A stretch of 64,000 nt of DNA from Urbifossiella sp046350095 (GTDB taxonomy: Bacteria; Planctomycetota; Planctomycetia; Gemmatales; Gemmataceae), in contig JAXMBA010000007.1 in NCBI GenBank assembly GCA_046350095.1, positions 310,001 through 374,000 on the forward strand, read 5' to 3'. The translations under genes were made by a program, and so were the position numbers. Positions 49,284-57,589 of this stretch are shown here, one piece after another. Under the pieces are notes generated by a model. That model did not search any database. It was not told the origin of the DNA and saw nothing but the letters and a program-made list of their open reading frames with translations. Within the stretch, counting starts at the first letter, position 1. The number at the start of each line of letters is the position of its first letter.

Positions 49284-51959
49284 ATGACCCACGTCCGTCC
49301 GGCCCGGTGGCTCCCGGCCGTTCTCCTACTCGCACTCCCGTCTGTCGCGTCGGCGCAGGTGGTGTACCCGGCGGTGCCGGAAAAGCTGGCCGTCGAGTTC
49401 CGCTACCGCATCACCGCCGACCGCACCGAGCGCGTCCGCCAGTTCCGCGCCATGGAGGCGACGCTGAAGGACGCCGGGTTCGTCCGCGACACCACCGGCG
49501 AACTGGAGCCGGAGCTCGACGTCTTCGACCCGACCGCGGAGCGGATGCGCGGCACGCTGCCGGCCACCGGCTTCGCCAAGCTCCAGGGCGACCCGCGCAT
49601 CAAGACCATCCTGTTCCGCCCGGCCGACTTCGCCATCCCTGGCCCGGACCAGCGCGTGGCGGTGCGGCTGGCGTTGGCCACCGGCTTCACGCCCGGTCAG
49701 CAACAGCGGTTCCACGGGCAGACGGTCGCGCACCTGGCGCGGATCGGCTTCACGGAGTTGGTCGGCTACGACCCGCAGGGGTACACGATCGTCCGCGGCG
49801 ATCTGCCGGCCGGGAACCTGTTCCGCCTCGTGAAGGACGTGCGGAACGAGCCGTCGGGTTGGTTCGCGGCCGACGCCGCCAACTTGGAACTGCCGGTGCC
49901 GTTGCGCGACGTCAACCCCGTCCGGCTGGTACAAGTGCTGAGCGTCACCGACCCGGCCCCCTACTCCGCCCCGCCGGTGGCGCCCAACCGCGCCGTGTTC
50001 ACGCCCGACCTCCGCGCGGTGCTCGACGACACGGCCGCCGCGGCACGACCGCTCCGCGTCGAGGTGGTGACCGACCGGGTGTTCGACACCGGCGACATCG
50101 ACCGCCTCCGCACGAGGCTAATGACCGAGTACAGCCGCGTGCTGCCGAACCCGACGACGAAGCGGCCCGAACTGGCGCCCGCGACCGTCGAGGGGTCTGT
50201 CGGCCACGTGCTGACGCTCAGGTTCGTCGTCGCCGCCGACCTGGAGCGGCTGGTGACGGAGCCGGGCGTCGTGTACGTGCGGCTGCCGCGGGCCGCGACG
50301 GAAACGGCGGTGCCCGCGCCGGCCGGCAGCCCCGCGGCGACCGCCCCCGACGCGGCCCTGCGCGCGACGAAGCTCGACGCCTTTCACAAGAACGGATTTC
50401 TGGGCGCCGGGACGAAAATCATCGTCATCGCCACCGACTTCCCCGGCATGAAGGCGACGCCCGGCGTCACGCTGCTGGACCTGACGGCGGAGCTGTCGCC
50501 GGACGTGCAGCCGGCGCCGAGCGCGGACGCGACCGAGAGCGCCGGCACCGCCGCCGCCCGCGCCGCCCGGCTGGCGGCACCGAAGGCGGCACTGGTGCTC
50601 GTACGCGTGGACCCGGCGTCACTGTTCCAGGTGGTGACGGTGGCCCGCTTCGCCCGCGGTGACGCCACGTTCTCGGACGCCATGCAGTCGCGGATCGTCG
50701 AGTTGACGCTGCGGACCGAGGAGTTGAAGAAGCGGAACGCCGAGGCGGTGCTGGAGTACCGCACGGCGACGGCCAACAACTCGGACGACGACCGCGCCGT
50801 GGCCCGCCGCGACGCCGCGACGAAGGCGCTGAACGACCTGATCGCCGAAGAGGCGGCCACGAGCAAAGCCATCGCTCGGGCCACCGCACTGCAGCGGTCG
50901 ATGGAGGCACTGGCCGGCGCGACCGTGGTGGTGAACACGCTGTCGTGGGACGCCGGCTTCCCGATGGACGGCCTCAGCGCACTGAGCCAGTACGTGGACA
51001 CCGGCTTCGCCGGCGACGCGGTGGCCGAGTCGATCAGCCGCAGCGCCACGCGACCGCGGCTGAGCCCGCGCCCGGTTTGGGTGCAGGCGGCGAGCCCGGC
51101 CGTCGGCTCCGTCTGGGGCGGCCCATTCGTGGACGCCGACGGCAACGCCCACGCCGAGTTCGCCCCGGCGGGCGTACCCCTGCCGAAGGGCGAATGGACG
51201 CGCGAGCTGAACTTCCTGGCGAGCCGCGCGGCCGACGGCACCGTGACGCCGACGCTGAAGGCCGGCACGAAGATCCGGCTCACGGTGCAGTGGCGCGAGA
51301 CGCACGACCCCGAAGGCTACGGCGGCACCGCGGCCGTGTTCCCGCTGACGGTGCGAGTGTTCCAGCAGCTCGACCCCGCAGGCAAGGCGCGGGCGAGTGA
51401 CGAGTTGAAGGAAGTGGCACGCCCGGTCGGCGGCCCGTACCGCCTCGTGGCCGAGCCGACCTACGGCATCTACGAGCAGGTGGTGGAGTTCGCCGTGCCC
51501 GAGGACGGCCGCTACGCCATCATGCTCGACGGGCAGGAACGCTACGACCCGCGGCTGCCGGCGCTGCGGCGGCACTTGCAGGTGAACCCGCGCGTCGTGG
51601 CCGAGTTCGTCGGCTCCCCCGGACGGCCGGTGTTCGCGTCGTTCGCCCCGCCGGCCGGCGGCGTCGGGATGCCGGCCGACTCGCGATCGGCGGTGACAGT
51701 CGCGGCCGCGGGCGGCCCGCAGCTGACCGGCGCCGGCCCCGGCGTGGCACTCCTGGTCAAGCCCGACCTGTTCGCGGACGGCACTGTCGGCGGCGCCGTC
51801 CGCGGGAACGCGGTGGCGGCAGGCTTCGTCGGCGGCGGGTTGGCGGCGATGGTCGGCTCCGGAGCAGCGCCGACGGACCTGCTGCGGACGGTAGGCCTGC
51901 CGAGGGGCGGGGCGTTCGTGGTGCCCGAAGGGTGGCTGCGGTTCCGGGCGCCGCGCTGA
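49284..51959 (+). CDS. Large secreted protein with degenerate subtilase-like region
   Basis: An 891-residue exported protein. The signal peptide is about 1-25 (WLPAVLLLALPSVASAQ). Residues about 365-390 (FLGAGTKIIVIATDFPG) resemble the aspartate strand of S8 subtilases. Later VVVNTLSWD and a segment with VWVQAASP, SVWGGPFVDADGNAHAEF resemble the 'vin.SwG' and 'AaGN..w.g.f.D.dgdg..ef' stretches of that family. The catalytic His region and the GTSxAxP serine motif are not seen, so it is probably a pseudoprotease or only distantly related. Confidence in the subtilase link is moderate to low. ATG 49284 follows GAGG; ATG 49257 in frame is an alternative. Confidence 0.72.
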   Translation: MTHVRPARWLPAVLLLALPSVASAQVVYPAVPEKLAVEFRYRITADRTERVRQFRAMEATLKDAGFVRDTTGELEPELDVFDPTAERMRGTLPATGFAKLQGDPRIKTILFRPADFAIPGPDQRVAVRLALATGFTPGQQQRFHGQTVAHLARIGFTELVGYDPQGYTIVRGDLPAGNLFRLVKDVRNEPSGWFAADAANLELPVPLRDVNPVRLVQVLSVTDPAPYSAPPVAPNRAVFTPDLRAVLDDTAAAARPLRVEVVTDRVFDTGDIDRLRTRLMTEYSRVLPNPTTKRPELAPATVEGSVGHVLTLRFVVAADLERLVTEPGVVYVRLPRAATETAVPAPAGSPAATAPDAALRATKLDAFHKNGFLGAGTKIIVIATDFPGMKATPGVTLLDLTAELSPDVQPAPSADATESAGTAAARAARLAAPKAALVLVRVDPASLFQVVTVARFARGDATFSDAMQSRIVELTLRTEELKKRNAEAVLEYRTATANNSDDDRAVARRDAATKALNDLIAEEAATSKAIARATALQRSMEALAGATVVVNTLSWDAGFPMDGLSALSQYVDTGFAGDAVAESISRSATRPRLSPRPVWVQAASPAVGSVWGGPFVDADGNAHAEFAPAGVPLPKGEWTRELNFLASRAADGTVTPTLKAGTKIRLTVQWRETHDPEGYGGTAAVFPLTVRVFQQLDPAGKARASDELKEVARPVGGPYRLVAEPTYGIYEQVVEFAVPEDGRYAIMLDGQERYDPRLPALRRHLQVNPRVVAEFVGSPGRPVFASFAPPAGGVGMPADSRSAVTVAAAGGPQLTGAGPGVALLVKPDLFADGTVGGAVRGNAVAAGFVGGGLAAMVGSGAAPTDLLRTVGLPRGGAFVVPEGWLRFRAPR

Positions 51960-52000
51960 GCGGAACGCCGATCTCCTGGCGAGCAGCGCGGGGCGATACG

Positions 52001-52402
52001 ATGGGCATCGCCGGGCTGAAAGCCGCATTCGACCGCGGCGAACCGCTGTGCGAGGTGACGGTTGCGTTCCGGAGGAACGTCGATGCTGTCGCCGCAACCG
52101 AGGCGATAAACGCTGCGTGCGACGACTTCGACTTGCACCCGAAGCCGTGGTACAACATCCCGCAAAACCGACTCGGCTCAGCCACCCGAGGGGCGTTGGA
52201 ACGGCTATTCGGGATGCGGCTGTTGCGTGTGCGGCTCGAACGGTACGACGAAGCGACAGGAACCTGGGGGCACTGGCCGAACGCCTGGCGCTGGGAGCAG
52301 GTCGGCGACCCAGACTTCGGGCGCTCCGAGTGGGGCAGCCTGATCGAGCGGATCGGATTGTCACAGCCCGGCCACGGCGACGACGGACAACCCTGGGAAT
52401 AA
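52001..52402 (+). CDS. Hypothetical protein
   Basis: A 133-residue soluble protein of unknown family. It has a mixed alpha/beta composition, a Trp-rich middle (TGTWGHWPNAWRWEQVGDPD) and an acidic C-terminus (PGHGDDGQPWE). No signal peptide or motif. The start ATG 52001 has a weak GCGGGG upstream; the frame continues back to 51932 over the end of the previous gene. It is convergent with fhcC, the stops being 7 bases apart. It is probably real, because the antisense frames carry no better candidate and the composition is balanced. Confidence 0.6.
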   Translation: MGIAGLKAAFDRGEPLCEVTVAFRRNVDAVAATEAINAACDDFDLHPKPWYNIPQNRLGSATRGALERLFGMRLLRVRLERYDEATGTWGHWPNAWRWEQVGDPDFGRSEWGSLIERIGLSQPGHGDDGQPWE

Positions 52403-52409
52403 CCACGGC

Positions 52410-53273
52410 CTACAAGGGACAGGCTCTTCGTGAGGCTGGCTCAAGGCTGGCGGCGTCCGCCGGCATAGCCGATCCGACGAGCACCTCGCCGGTGCCGCCG
52501 TGGAGCATGTCGCCTCGCCAGCAGCGCACCCGCATCGCCGCCCGACCCACGGGGATAATTCCAACCTGCGCGATGTGTCGGGCGTAGACCGGCAGGAACG
52601 TCGGGGTGAAGTCGCACGCTTCGCGGAAGCTCGGCGGCAGGTCGGTGACGCCGCCGCCGGCGAACACGGTGCCGCGCTTCATCCCCGCGCCGGCACGCCC
52701 GCCGACCGCCCCGAACACGAACACGCTCCCCGCGATCATCGACGCCCCGGCGAACCGGCCGCACGCCCCGCCGACGGCGATGAGGCCCCGGCGCATCAGC
52801 AGCCCCACCTCGTCGCCGGCCGAGCCGCGGACGTGGATTTCGCCGCCCGTCATGCCGCGACGCGAGCCGCGGTACGCCGCCCCAACCTGGCTGCCGGCGC
52901 TCCCGAACACGGCGACGCGGCCGCCCGTCATCTCGGCGCCGAGCCAGTCGCCAGCGTCGCCGTGAACACTGAGTGTGCCGCCGCGCATCGCCGCGCCGGC
53001 GTGCATCCCCACGCCGCCTTCGACTTCCACGCGGCCGGTCGTCAGGCCGGCGCCGACGTGCTTCACGGTCGCGGTATCGCCGGCGAAGCGGACCACGCCG
53101 TCGGCCGTGTCGCCGGCCACGTCGAACCACTCGCCGAGCGGTTCCGTGCGGTTGCCGTGGTAGACGGGGAGTTTGGCGACTTCGAGCAGCGACAGGCCGG
53201 CCAGCTTCTCGGGGATGATCCCTTCGACTTCAAGCGGGATCGGCGAACTGGCGCGTCGGGTCAGCAGGAGCAC
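52410..53273 (-). CDS. fhcC: Formylmethanofuran dehydrogenase subunit C homologue
   Basis: A 287-residue protein of the FmdC/FwdC/FhcC family, which forms a right-handed beta-helix from repeated glycine-rich turns: GAAMRGGTLSVHGDAGDWLG, GAEMTGGRVAVFGSAG, GASMIAGSVFVFG and GAGMKRGTVFAGGG. The C-terminal TPTFLPVYARHIAQVG fits the bacterial FhcC subunit. In the tetrahydromethanopterin-linked C1 pathway the Fhc complex converts formyl groups to formate. No other fhc genes are in the window, so the complex would have to be completed from elsewhere; a glutamate synthase-like GXGXG protein is an alternative. The start is GTG 53273. It lies 17 bases after the gene at 53291 on the same strand, so the two are probably co-transcribed. 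Confidence 0.85.
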   Translation of the reverse strand: MLLLTRRASSPIPLEVEGIIPEKLAGLSLLEVAKLPVYHGNRTEPLGEWFDVAGDTADGVVRFAGDTATVKHVGAGLTTGRVEVEGGVGMHAGAAMRGGTLSVHGDAGDWLGAEMTGGRVAVFGSAGSQVGAAYRGSRRGMTGGEIHVRGSAGDEVGLLMRRGLIAVGGACGRFAGASMIAGSVFVFGAVGGRAGAGMKRGTVFAGGGVTDLPPSFREACDFTPTFLPVYARHIAQVGIIPVGRAAMRVRCWRGDMLHGGTGEVLVGSAMPADAASLEPASRRACPL

Positions 53274-53290
53274 GGTCGGGGTTCTCGGCG

Positions 53291-53860
53291 TCACTTGCCC
53301 AGGCCGGGGATCGGCTCCTCGACCTGCTTCTGCACGATGTTGTACGTGGCGAACGACTTCATCCGGTACTTGCCGTCCGGGTCGCGCACGAACGTCGCCT
53401 TCACGTGCTTCGGCACCGAGCCGCCCGGCCCCTCGGCCTTGGCGTCGAACTCCACGTCTACCGCCGCCGGCTCGCCGTCGTGGTACACGACGCGGTTGCG
53501 GTCGAAGTTCCACGCCACCACCTTGGCGTCGAACTGGCGGGCCAGTTCGACGGCGCGGCGCAGGTCGGCTTTCTTCAGCCCCTTCGCGTCGAACGAGTCG
53601 GACACGTTCGCCAGGAAGCGGTCCGGCTGGCGTTGGTTCACGGCGTCGAGCAGCGCGCCGACGCCCTGGATCGCTTCCTCGCGCGGGCTGGCGTACAGCC
53701 GGTCGAGCAGGTACAGGCCGCCGAACAGCAGCAGGGCGACGAGGAAGGCCGCGCCGCGCTTGCGGTCCTGCCACCGGGCGGCGACGGCGCCGGCGACGAT
53801 GACCAGCGCCGCGAGCACGAGGTACGCCGTGGACGACGGGTCGGAGAGGAAGTTGGGCAT
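53291..53860 (-). CDS. Membrane protein with soluble C-terminal domain, unknown function
   Basis: A 189-residue protein with two N-terminal transmembrane helices (about 11-27, AYLVLAALVIVAGAVAA, and 35-50, AAFLVALLLFGGLYLL) joined by a short basic loop. The C-terminal domain (about 58-185) looks like the NTF2/SnoaL fold (AIQGVGALLDAVNQRQPDRF, ending RMKSFATYNIVQKQ), by impression only. ATG 53860 (MPNFLSD) was chosen because the earlier in-frame start falls inside the inverted repeat. It is followed by fhcC after 17 bases, so it may help place or stabilise that subunit, though no evidence beyond proximity exists. Confidence 0.75.
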   Translation of the reverse strand: MPNFLSDPSSTAYLVLAALVIVAGAVAARWQDRKRGAAFLVALLLFGGLYLLDRLYASPREEAIQGVGALLDAVNQRQPDRFLANVSDSFDAKGLKKADLRRAVELARQFDAKVVAWNFDRNRVVYHDGEPAAVDVEFDAKAEGPGGSVPKHVKATFVRDPDGKYRMKSFATYNIVQKQVEEPIPGLGK

Positions 53861-53869
53861 GATGCGACC

Positions 53870-53963
53870 GAATTTTTGACAGGATGAGCAGGACAGGAAC
53901 AGGATGAAAACCAAACTCAGGTTCTGATATCCGGTTTCATCCTGTTCATCCTGTCAAAAATTC
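53870..53963. repeat. Inverted repeat of GACAGGATGA-type units downstream of eno
   Basis: The left arm (53870-53912) and right arm (53933-53963) pair over about 24 bases from the outer GAATTTTTGACAGGATGA end, and again near the centre. The left arm has an 11-base extra unit (CAGGAACAGGA). The arms are built from short repeats of AGGATGA and CAGGA. It fills most of the 110-base gap between eno and the membrane protein gene. It could end the eno transcript: the minus-strand copy finishes with an AT-rich stretch. Confidence 0.75.
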
Positions 53964-53970
53964 TGCCGTC

Positions 53971-55269
53971 CTACTTCCGCAGCTCGGCCCCGTATACGGC
54001 CGCGCCGCCGAGTTGCTCCTCGATCCGCAGCAACTGGTTGTACTTGGCGATGCGGTCCGTCCGGCTCGCGCTGCCGGTCTTGATCTGCCCGCAGTTCGTC
54101 GCCACCGCCAGGTCGGCGATGGTCACGTCCTCCGTCTCGCCGCTGCGGTGGCTCAGGATCGCCGTGAACTTGTTCCGCTTCGCCAGCTCCACGCTCTCCA
54201 GCGTCTCCGTCAGCGTGCCGATCTGGTTCACCTTCACCAGGATGCTGTTGCCGCACCCCTCGGCGATGCCGCGGGCCAGCCGCTTCGTGTTCGTCACGAA
54301 CAGGTCGTCGCCCACCAGCTGCACCTTGCCGCCGAGCTTCGCCGTCAGCTTCTTCCACCCGGCCCAGTCGTCCTCGCTCAGGCCGTCCTCGATGCTCACG
54401 ATCGGGTACTTGGCGCACAGCCCGGCCCACAGGTCGATCATCTCGTCGCTCGAAATCACCTTGTCCGGGGCGCTCTTGAAGAAGCAGTAGCCGTCCTTCC
54501 CCTTGTGCTTCGCCTCCTCGAACAGCTCCGTACACGCGGCGTCGAGCGCGAAGGCGACCTGCGTGCCGAGCTTGTAGCCGGCCTTCTCGATGGCCGTGCT
54601 GATGGTCGCCAGCGCGTCGTCGGCGCTGGGGATGTTCGGGGCGAAGCCGCCCTCGTCGCCGACGGCCGTGTTCAGCCCCTTGTCGTGCAGCACCTTCTTC
54701 AGGCTGTGGAACACCTCGGCCCCCATCCGCAGCCCCTCGCGGAAGCTGCTGGCGCCGACGGGCACGATCATGAACTCCTGGAAGTCCACGGTGCTGTCGG
54801 CGTGCTTGCCGCCGTTGAGGATGTTCATCAGCGGCACCGGCAGCGTCACGGCGTTGGTGCCGCCGACGTAGCGGTACAGCGGCAGCTTCAGGGCGTTCGC
54901 CGCGGCGTGGGCGGCGGCCATCGACACGCCGAGGATGGCGTTGGCGCCGAGCTTCGACTTGTTCGGCGTGCCGTCGAGCTCGATCATGCGGCGGTCGAGC
55001 CGGACCTGGTCGAGGACGCACAGGCCGGTGAGGGCGGGGGCGATGGCGTCCTTGACGTTGTTGACGGCGGCGAGGGTGCCCTTGCCAAGGTATCGCTTCT
55101 TGTCGCCGTCGCGCAGCTCGGCGGCCTCGTGGGCGCCGGTGCTGGCGCCGCTGGGCACGGCCGCGCGGCCGACAGTGCCGCAGGCGAGCTTCACTTCGCA
55201 CTCGACGGTGGGGTTCCCCCGGCTGTCGAGGATTTCGCGGGCGGTGACGCCCGAAATGGTGTGGTTCAT
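53971..55269 (-). CDS. eno: Enolase
   Basis: Glycolytic enzyme converting 2-phosphoglycerate to phosphoenolpyruvate; 432 residues, normal length. Visible marks are AREILDSRGNPTVECEV at the start, PSGASTGAHEA, the catalytic GDEGGFAP, metal ligands in VSIEDGLSEDDW and LVGDDLFVTN, the catalytic lysine in LVKVNQIGTLTET, and the end signature SHRSGETEDVTIADLAVA. The ATG at 55269 starts MNHTISGVTAREIL, as expected. It stands alone between two long inverted repeats, one 48 bases upstream of the start and one directly after the stop. Confidence 0.98.
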   Translation of the reverse strand: MNHTISGVTAREILDSRGNPTVECEVKLACGTVGRAAVPSGASTGAHEAAELRDGDKKRYLGKGTLAAVNNVKDAIAPALTGLCVLDQVRLDRRMIELDGTPNKSKLGANAILGVSMAAAHAAANALKLPLYRYVGGTNAVTLPVPLMNILNGGKHADSTVDFQEFMIVPVGASSFREGLRMGAEVFHSLKKVLHDKGLNTAVGDEGGFAPNIPSADDALATISTAIEKAGYKLGTQVAFALDAACTELFEEAKHKGKDGYCFFKSAPDKVISSDEMIDLWAGLCAKYPIVSIEDGLSEDDWAGWKKLTAKLGGKVQLVGDDLFVTNTKRLARGIAEGCGNSILVKVNQIGTLTETLESVELAKRNKFTAILSHRSGETEDVTIADLAVATNCGQIKTGSASRTDRIAKYNQLLRIEEQLGGAAVYGAELRK

Positions 55270-55317
55270 GCCGATGGCATACGGGCGGGAAGTGAAGGGG
55301 TGAAGGGGTTCGTGCAG

Positions 55318-55412
55318 ATGAAGGGGTGACGGGGTGACGGGGTGAAGGGGTGAAAGGCAAGAAATCCCTTCGTTTTCACCCCTTCACCCCGTCACCCCGT
55401 CACCCCGTCATC
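55318..55412. repeat. Inverted repeat of GGGGTGA units upstream of eno
   Basis: The left arm (55318-55355) is a tandem of GGGGTGAC or GGGGTGAA units. The right arm (55374-55412) is its near-exact reverse complement, with about 35 of 38 bases pairing, around an 18-base centre. A further degenerate GTGAAGGGG tandem lies at 55291-55310. It is within about 50 bases of the eno start, so it lies in or just before the eno leader. Confidence 0.85.
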
Positions 55413-55718
55413 CAAGAAAAACGAGCCGGCCGGGGGGAACGTCCGGGACCAGGCGGCGTCGGGGCCGCCGCCGGTCAACCGGACCGGCCGGGGGCCGGCG
55501 GCGATCGGCCTCCGGCCGCGCGCCCCTGCCCCCCAACCTCGTTCCCCGCGGCCGGCCGTGTCCGGTGCGGTGTGCGTGCCTGTTGTTTCGGCGGTGGGGG
55601 ACGAGCGGCTTGAAGCGGACTGCGGGATTTGTCGGGCGGGCCGGGGCGGCGGCCGGTCGTCGTAGTAATCCGTCAACGCTCAATGTCGGGCTTCGTCCGC
55701 GAGCGGTGGTGCGAGGCT

Positions 55719-55780
55719 GTTAGGCCGGGGCGCAAGCCCCGTCGGGCTTCGATTCCGACGGGGCTGCGCCCCGGCCTAAC
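55719..55780. repeat. Long hairpin, GTTAGGCCGGGGCGC type
   Basis: The left arm (55719-55745) and right arm (55755-55780) pair over 26 bases with a single one-base bulge; the loop is about 9 bases. Short matching GCGAG/CTCGC bases extend it slightly outward. It is not next to a gene end (nearest genes eno and the lipoprotein gene at 55956), so it looks like an interspersed palindromic repeat, not a terminator. The core resembles the hairpin at 37-115. Confidence 0.8.
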
Positions 55781-55955
55781 TCGCACCCGACACGGATCGG
55801 TATACGGACTACCACGAAAGACCTGGCTCTTGCGAGTATTCGCCTGCCCTGATACGTTCCGGTGGAAGGGCAATGCCGTCGCGGAACTGTGACGGGCACC
55901 AGATGCCGATCCGACAAGTTCGCGGTAATACGGTTCGGCTTATGAGGCTGATAGA

Positions 55956-56402
55956 ATGCGTCAGTTGCTCGTTGTCAGTCTCATAGTCGCCGGCTGTGGT
56001 CGAATCCGCCCGCCCGCCGAGGAGACGCCAGGCGGTGCGCCGGACGGGCTCTACTCGGATGCGGAAGTCCGGGCACTGGCCCGACACGACATCGACCAGA
56101 CCTCACACACTGCAAGGCACCTTTTCGACGTGCCGTGCCTGGAGGTGGTGCCGAACGGCGAGAGCAAGCCCCGCGAGGCTGTGTTCCGGGCACTCGGTCT
56201 GGACGACGGGCGGCTTCGGGAGTTCCGTCTAGGGGGCCTGAACCAAGTTAACTTCCTGTGGTGGCGAGTCTCTACGTCGTACGACATCGTGTGTATGACC
56301 GCAATCAATGACACGACGAACGACGGGTTCATTCCGACTGACCCAAGTCGGAAGGTGTTCGGAATCAGGTTGGTGGCGCGGTCTCGCAAGTTCTACCCGT
56401 GA
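55956..56402 (+). CDS. Small lipoprotein of unknown function
   Basis: A 148-residue protein with a lipoprotein signal (MRQLLVVSLIVAGCG; lipobox VAGC). The mature part has no recognised domain. Marks that can be seen are LYSDAEVRALARHDIDQ, a NFLWWRVS segment and a basic end (RLVARSRKFYP). Codon use is less GC-biased than in neighbouring genes, which may mean a more recent origin. ATG 55956 gives the signal directly; no clear ribosome site precedes it. It is isolated, with gaps on both sides and the convergent nfo gene 143 bases downstream. Confidence 0.68.
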   Translation: MRQLLVVSLIVAGCGRIRPPAEETPGGAPDGLYSDAEVRALARHDIDQTSHTARHLFDVPCLEVVPNGESKPREAVFRALGLDDGRLREFRLGGLNQVNFLWWRVSTSYDIVCMTAINDTTNDGFIPTDPSRKVFGIRLVARSRKFYP

Positions 56403-56545
56403 TCCAAACGGACCAAGGCCGGCGATTCAACAGACAGGCAATTCCCAACCGTCGCCCTGACGCTCTTTCGTCCCGCCGACTCATCGCTTCCTGTGAACCC
56501 CCCGGGGGGGAACCGTGGACACGATGAGAGCGGCCTCAGCGTCGG

Positions 56546-57421
56546 CTACCCCTTCCTCCGCTTCCTCTTCGGCAGGAACGACTTGAGTCGTGCCAGGTTA
56601 ACCGCGTCCATCGGGTTGCCGGCGGCGTCCTCCTTCGGCGTTTCGAGAATCATCGGCGTGGCGGCGAAGCGCGGGTCGGTCACCAGGCGGCGGAACGGCT
56701 CGTCGCCCATCGCGCCAAGGCCGATGCCGGCGTGCCGGTCCACCCGGCTGCCGAACGGCTTCAGGCTGTCGTTGACGTGGAACAGGCACAGCCGCGACAG
56801 GCCGATGAGGCGGTCGAACCGGCCGAAGGTGTCGGCGTACTCGGCGGCGGTGCCGAGCGGGTAGCCGGCGGCGAAGACGTGGCACGTGTCCAGGCACACG
56901 CCGAGCCGCTCCGGCTGCGTCACGCCGTCGAGCATCGCGGCCAGTTCCTCGAACGTCGCACCGAGCGTGGTGCCCTGCCCCGCGGTCGTTTCCAGCAGCA
57001 CGCGAACCCGGTAGCCGCGACACCGCTCCAGGATGATGTCCAGCGCCGACACCACCCGCGCGACGCCGGCCGCGACGCCGCTGCCGACGTGCGCCCCCGG
57101 GTGGGTGACGACGTAGCTGAGGCCGAGTTCCTCGGAGCGGTCGATCTCGGCGGCGAAGGCGTCGATGGACTTGTGCCACAAGCCGTCGTCGGGGGCAGCG
57201 AGGTTGATGAGGTACGAGTCGTGGGCCGTGGGGTACTGCACGCCACTGTCGGCGACGGCCTTCTTGAAGGCGGCGACCGCGGCGGGGTCGAGTTTCTTGG
57301 CGGCCCAGGAGTTGGGGTTGGCAGTGAACACCTGGACGGTGTCCATGCCGAGCTCGGCGGCGGCCGCGGGCGCCTTGTGGAGCCCACCGGCGACGGACAG
57401 GTGGGCGCCGAACAGCGGCAT
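56546..57421 (-). CDS. nfo: Endonuclease IV
   Basis: Apurinic/apyrimidinic endonuclease of base-excision repair, 291 residues, a zinc-dependent TIM barrel. Family marks are FGAHLSVAGGL at the start, VVTHPGAHVGSG, VLLETTAGQGTTLG (the LENTAGQG block with Asn changed to Thr), GVCLDTCHVFAAGYPL and LFHVNDSLKPFGSRVDRHAGIG. Together these supply the His, Glu and Asp metal ligands. ATG 57421 (MPLFGAHLS) is the normal start; the frame is open to 57523 through a tRNA-like sequence. The C-terminus ends in a basic KRKRRKG tail. It stands alone. Confidence 0.95.
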   Translation of the reverse strand: MPLFGAHLSVAGGLHKAPAAAAELGMDTVQVFTANPNSWAAKKLDPAAVAAFKKAVADSGVQYPTAHDSYLINLAAPDDGLWHKSIDAFAAEIDRSEELGLSYVVTHPGAHVGSGVAAGVARVVSALDIILERCRGYRVRVLLETTAGQGTTLGATFEELAAMLDGVTQPERLGVCLDTCHVFAAGYPLGTAAEYADTFGRFDRLIGLSRLCLFHVNDSLKPFGSRVDRHAGIGLGAMGDEPFRRLVTDPRFAATPMILETPKEDAAGNPMDAVNLARLKSFLPKRKRRKG

Positions 57422-57497
57422 GGGTCGTCTCCGGGGGTCGGGGGAAAGTATGGTAGTCGCCGCCGCCGCCGGCCGATAGAATTCCCGTGACGGATTC

Positions 57498-57540
57498 GCC
57501 ACCTTAGCACAGCGGTAGTGCACCGCTTTCGTAATGTGAG
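57498..57540 (+). pseudogene. 5' half tRNA-like sequence (tRNA-Thr fragment)
   Basis: The first 37 bases match the intact tRNA-Thr at 57590 at 33 positions, from the acceptor strand through the D arm to the anticodon loop TTCGTAA. After that, similarity stops; no T arm or 3' acceptor strand follows. Two of the four differences (T to A and A to T) fall at paired D-stem positions and keep the pairing (GCAC/GTGC). The 3' anticodon strand no longer pairs. Probably a truncated duplicate. Confidence 0.7.
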
Positions 57541-57589
57541 GGCAGTGGGCTGGGCCAGGAGGGTTGGGCTGAACAGAAAAGTGGATACC

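Larger units (their letters stand above)
55270..55955. other. Gene-free region with two inverted repeats upstream of eno
   Basis: A 686-base gap between the leftward eno and a rightward lipoprotein gene. It contains the eno leader, the GGGGTGA-unit inverted repeat (55318-55412) and the GTTAGGCC hairpin (55719-55780). Several short open frames exist on both strands (for example near 55392-55683), but they are proline/arginine-rich with no recognisable features and are judged not coding. Confidence 0.6.

Noticed and set aside
55291..55412. Repeated GGGGTGA units considered as a CRISPR or direct-repeat array
   Set aside because: Units are only 7-8 bases, have no spacers and form an inverted repeat; no cas genes are present.
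55392..55683. Short minus-strand frames in the eno upstream gap
   Set aside because: They are Pro/Arg-rich, overlap the inverted repeat and have no ribosome site or recognisable feature.
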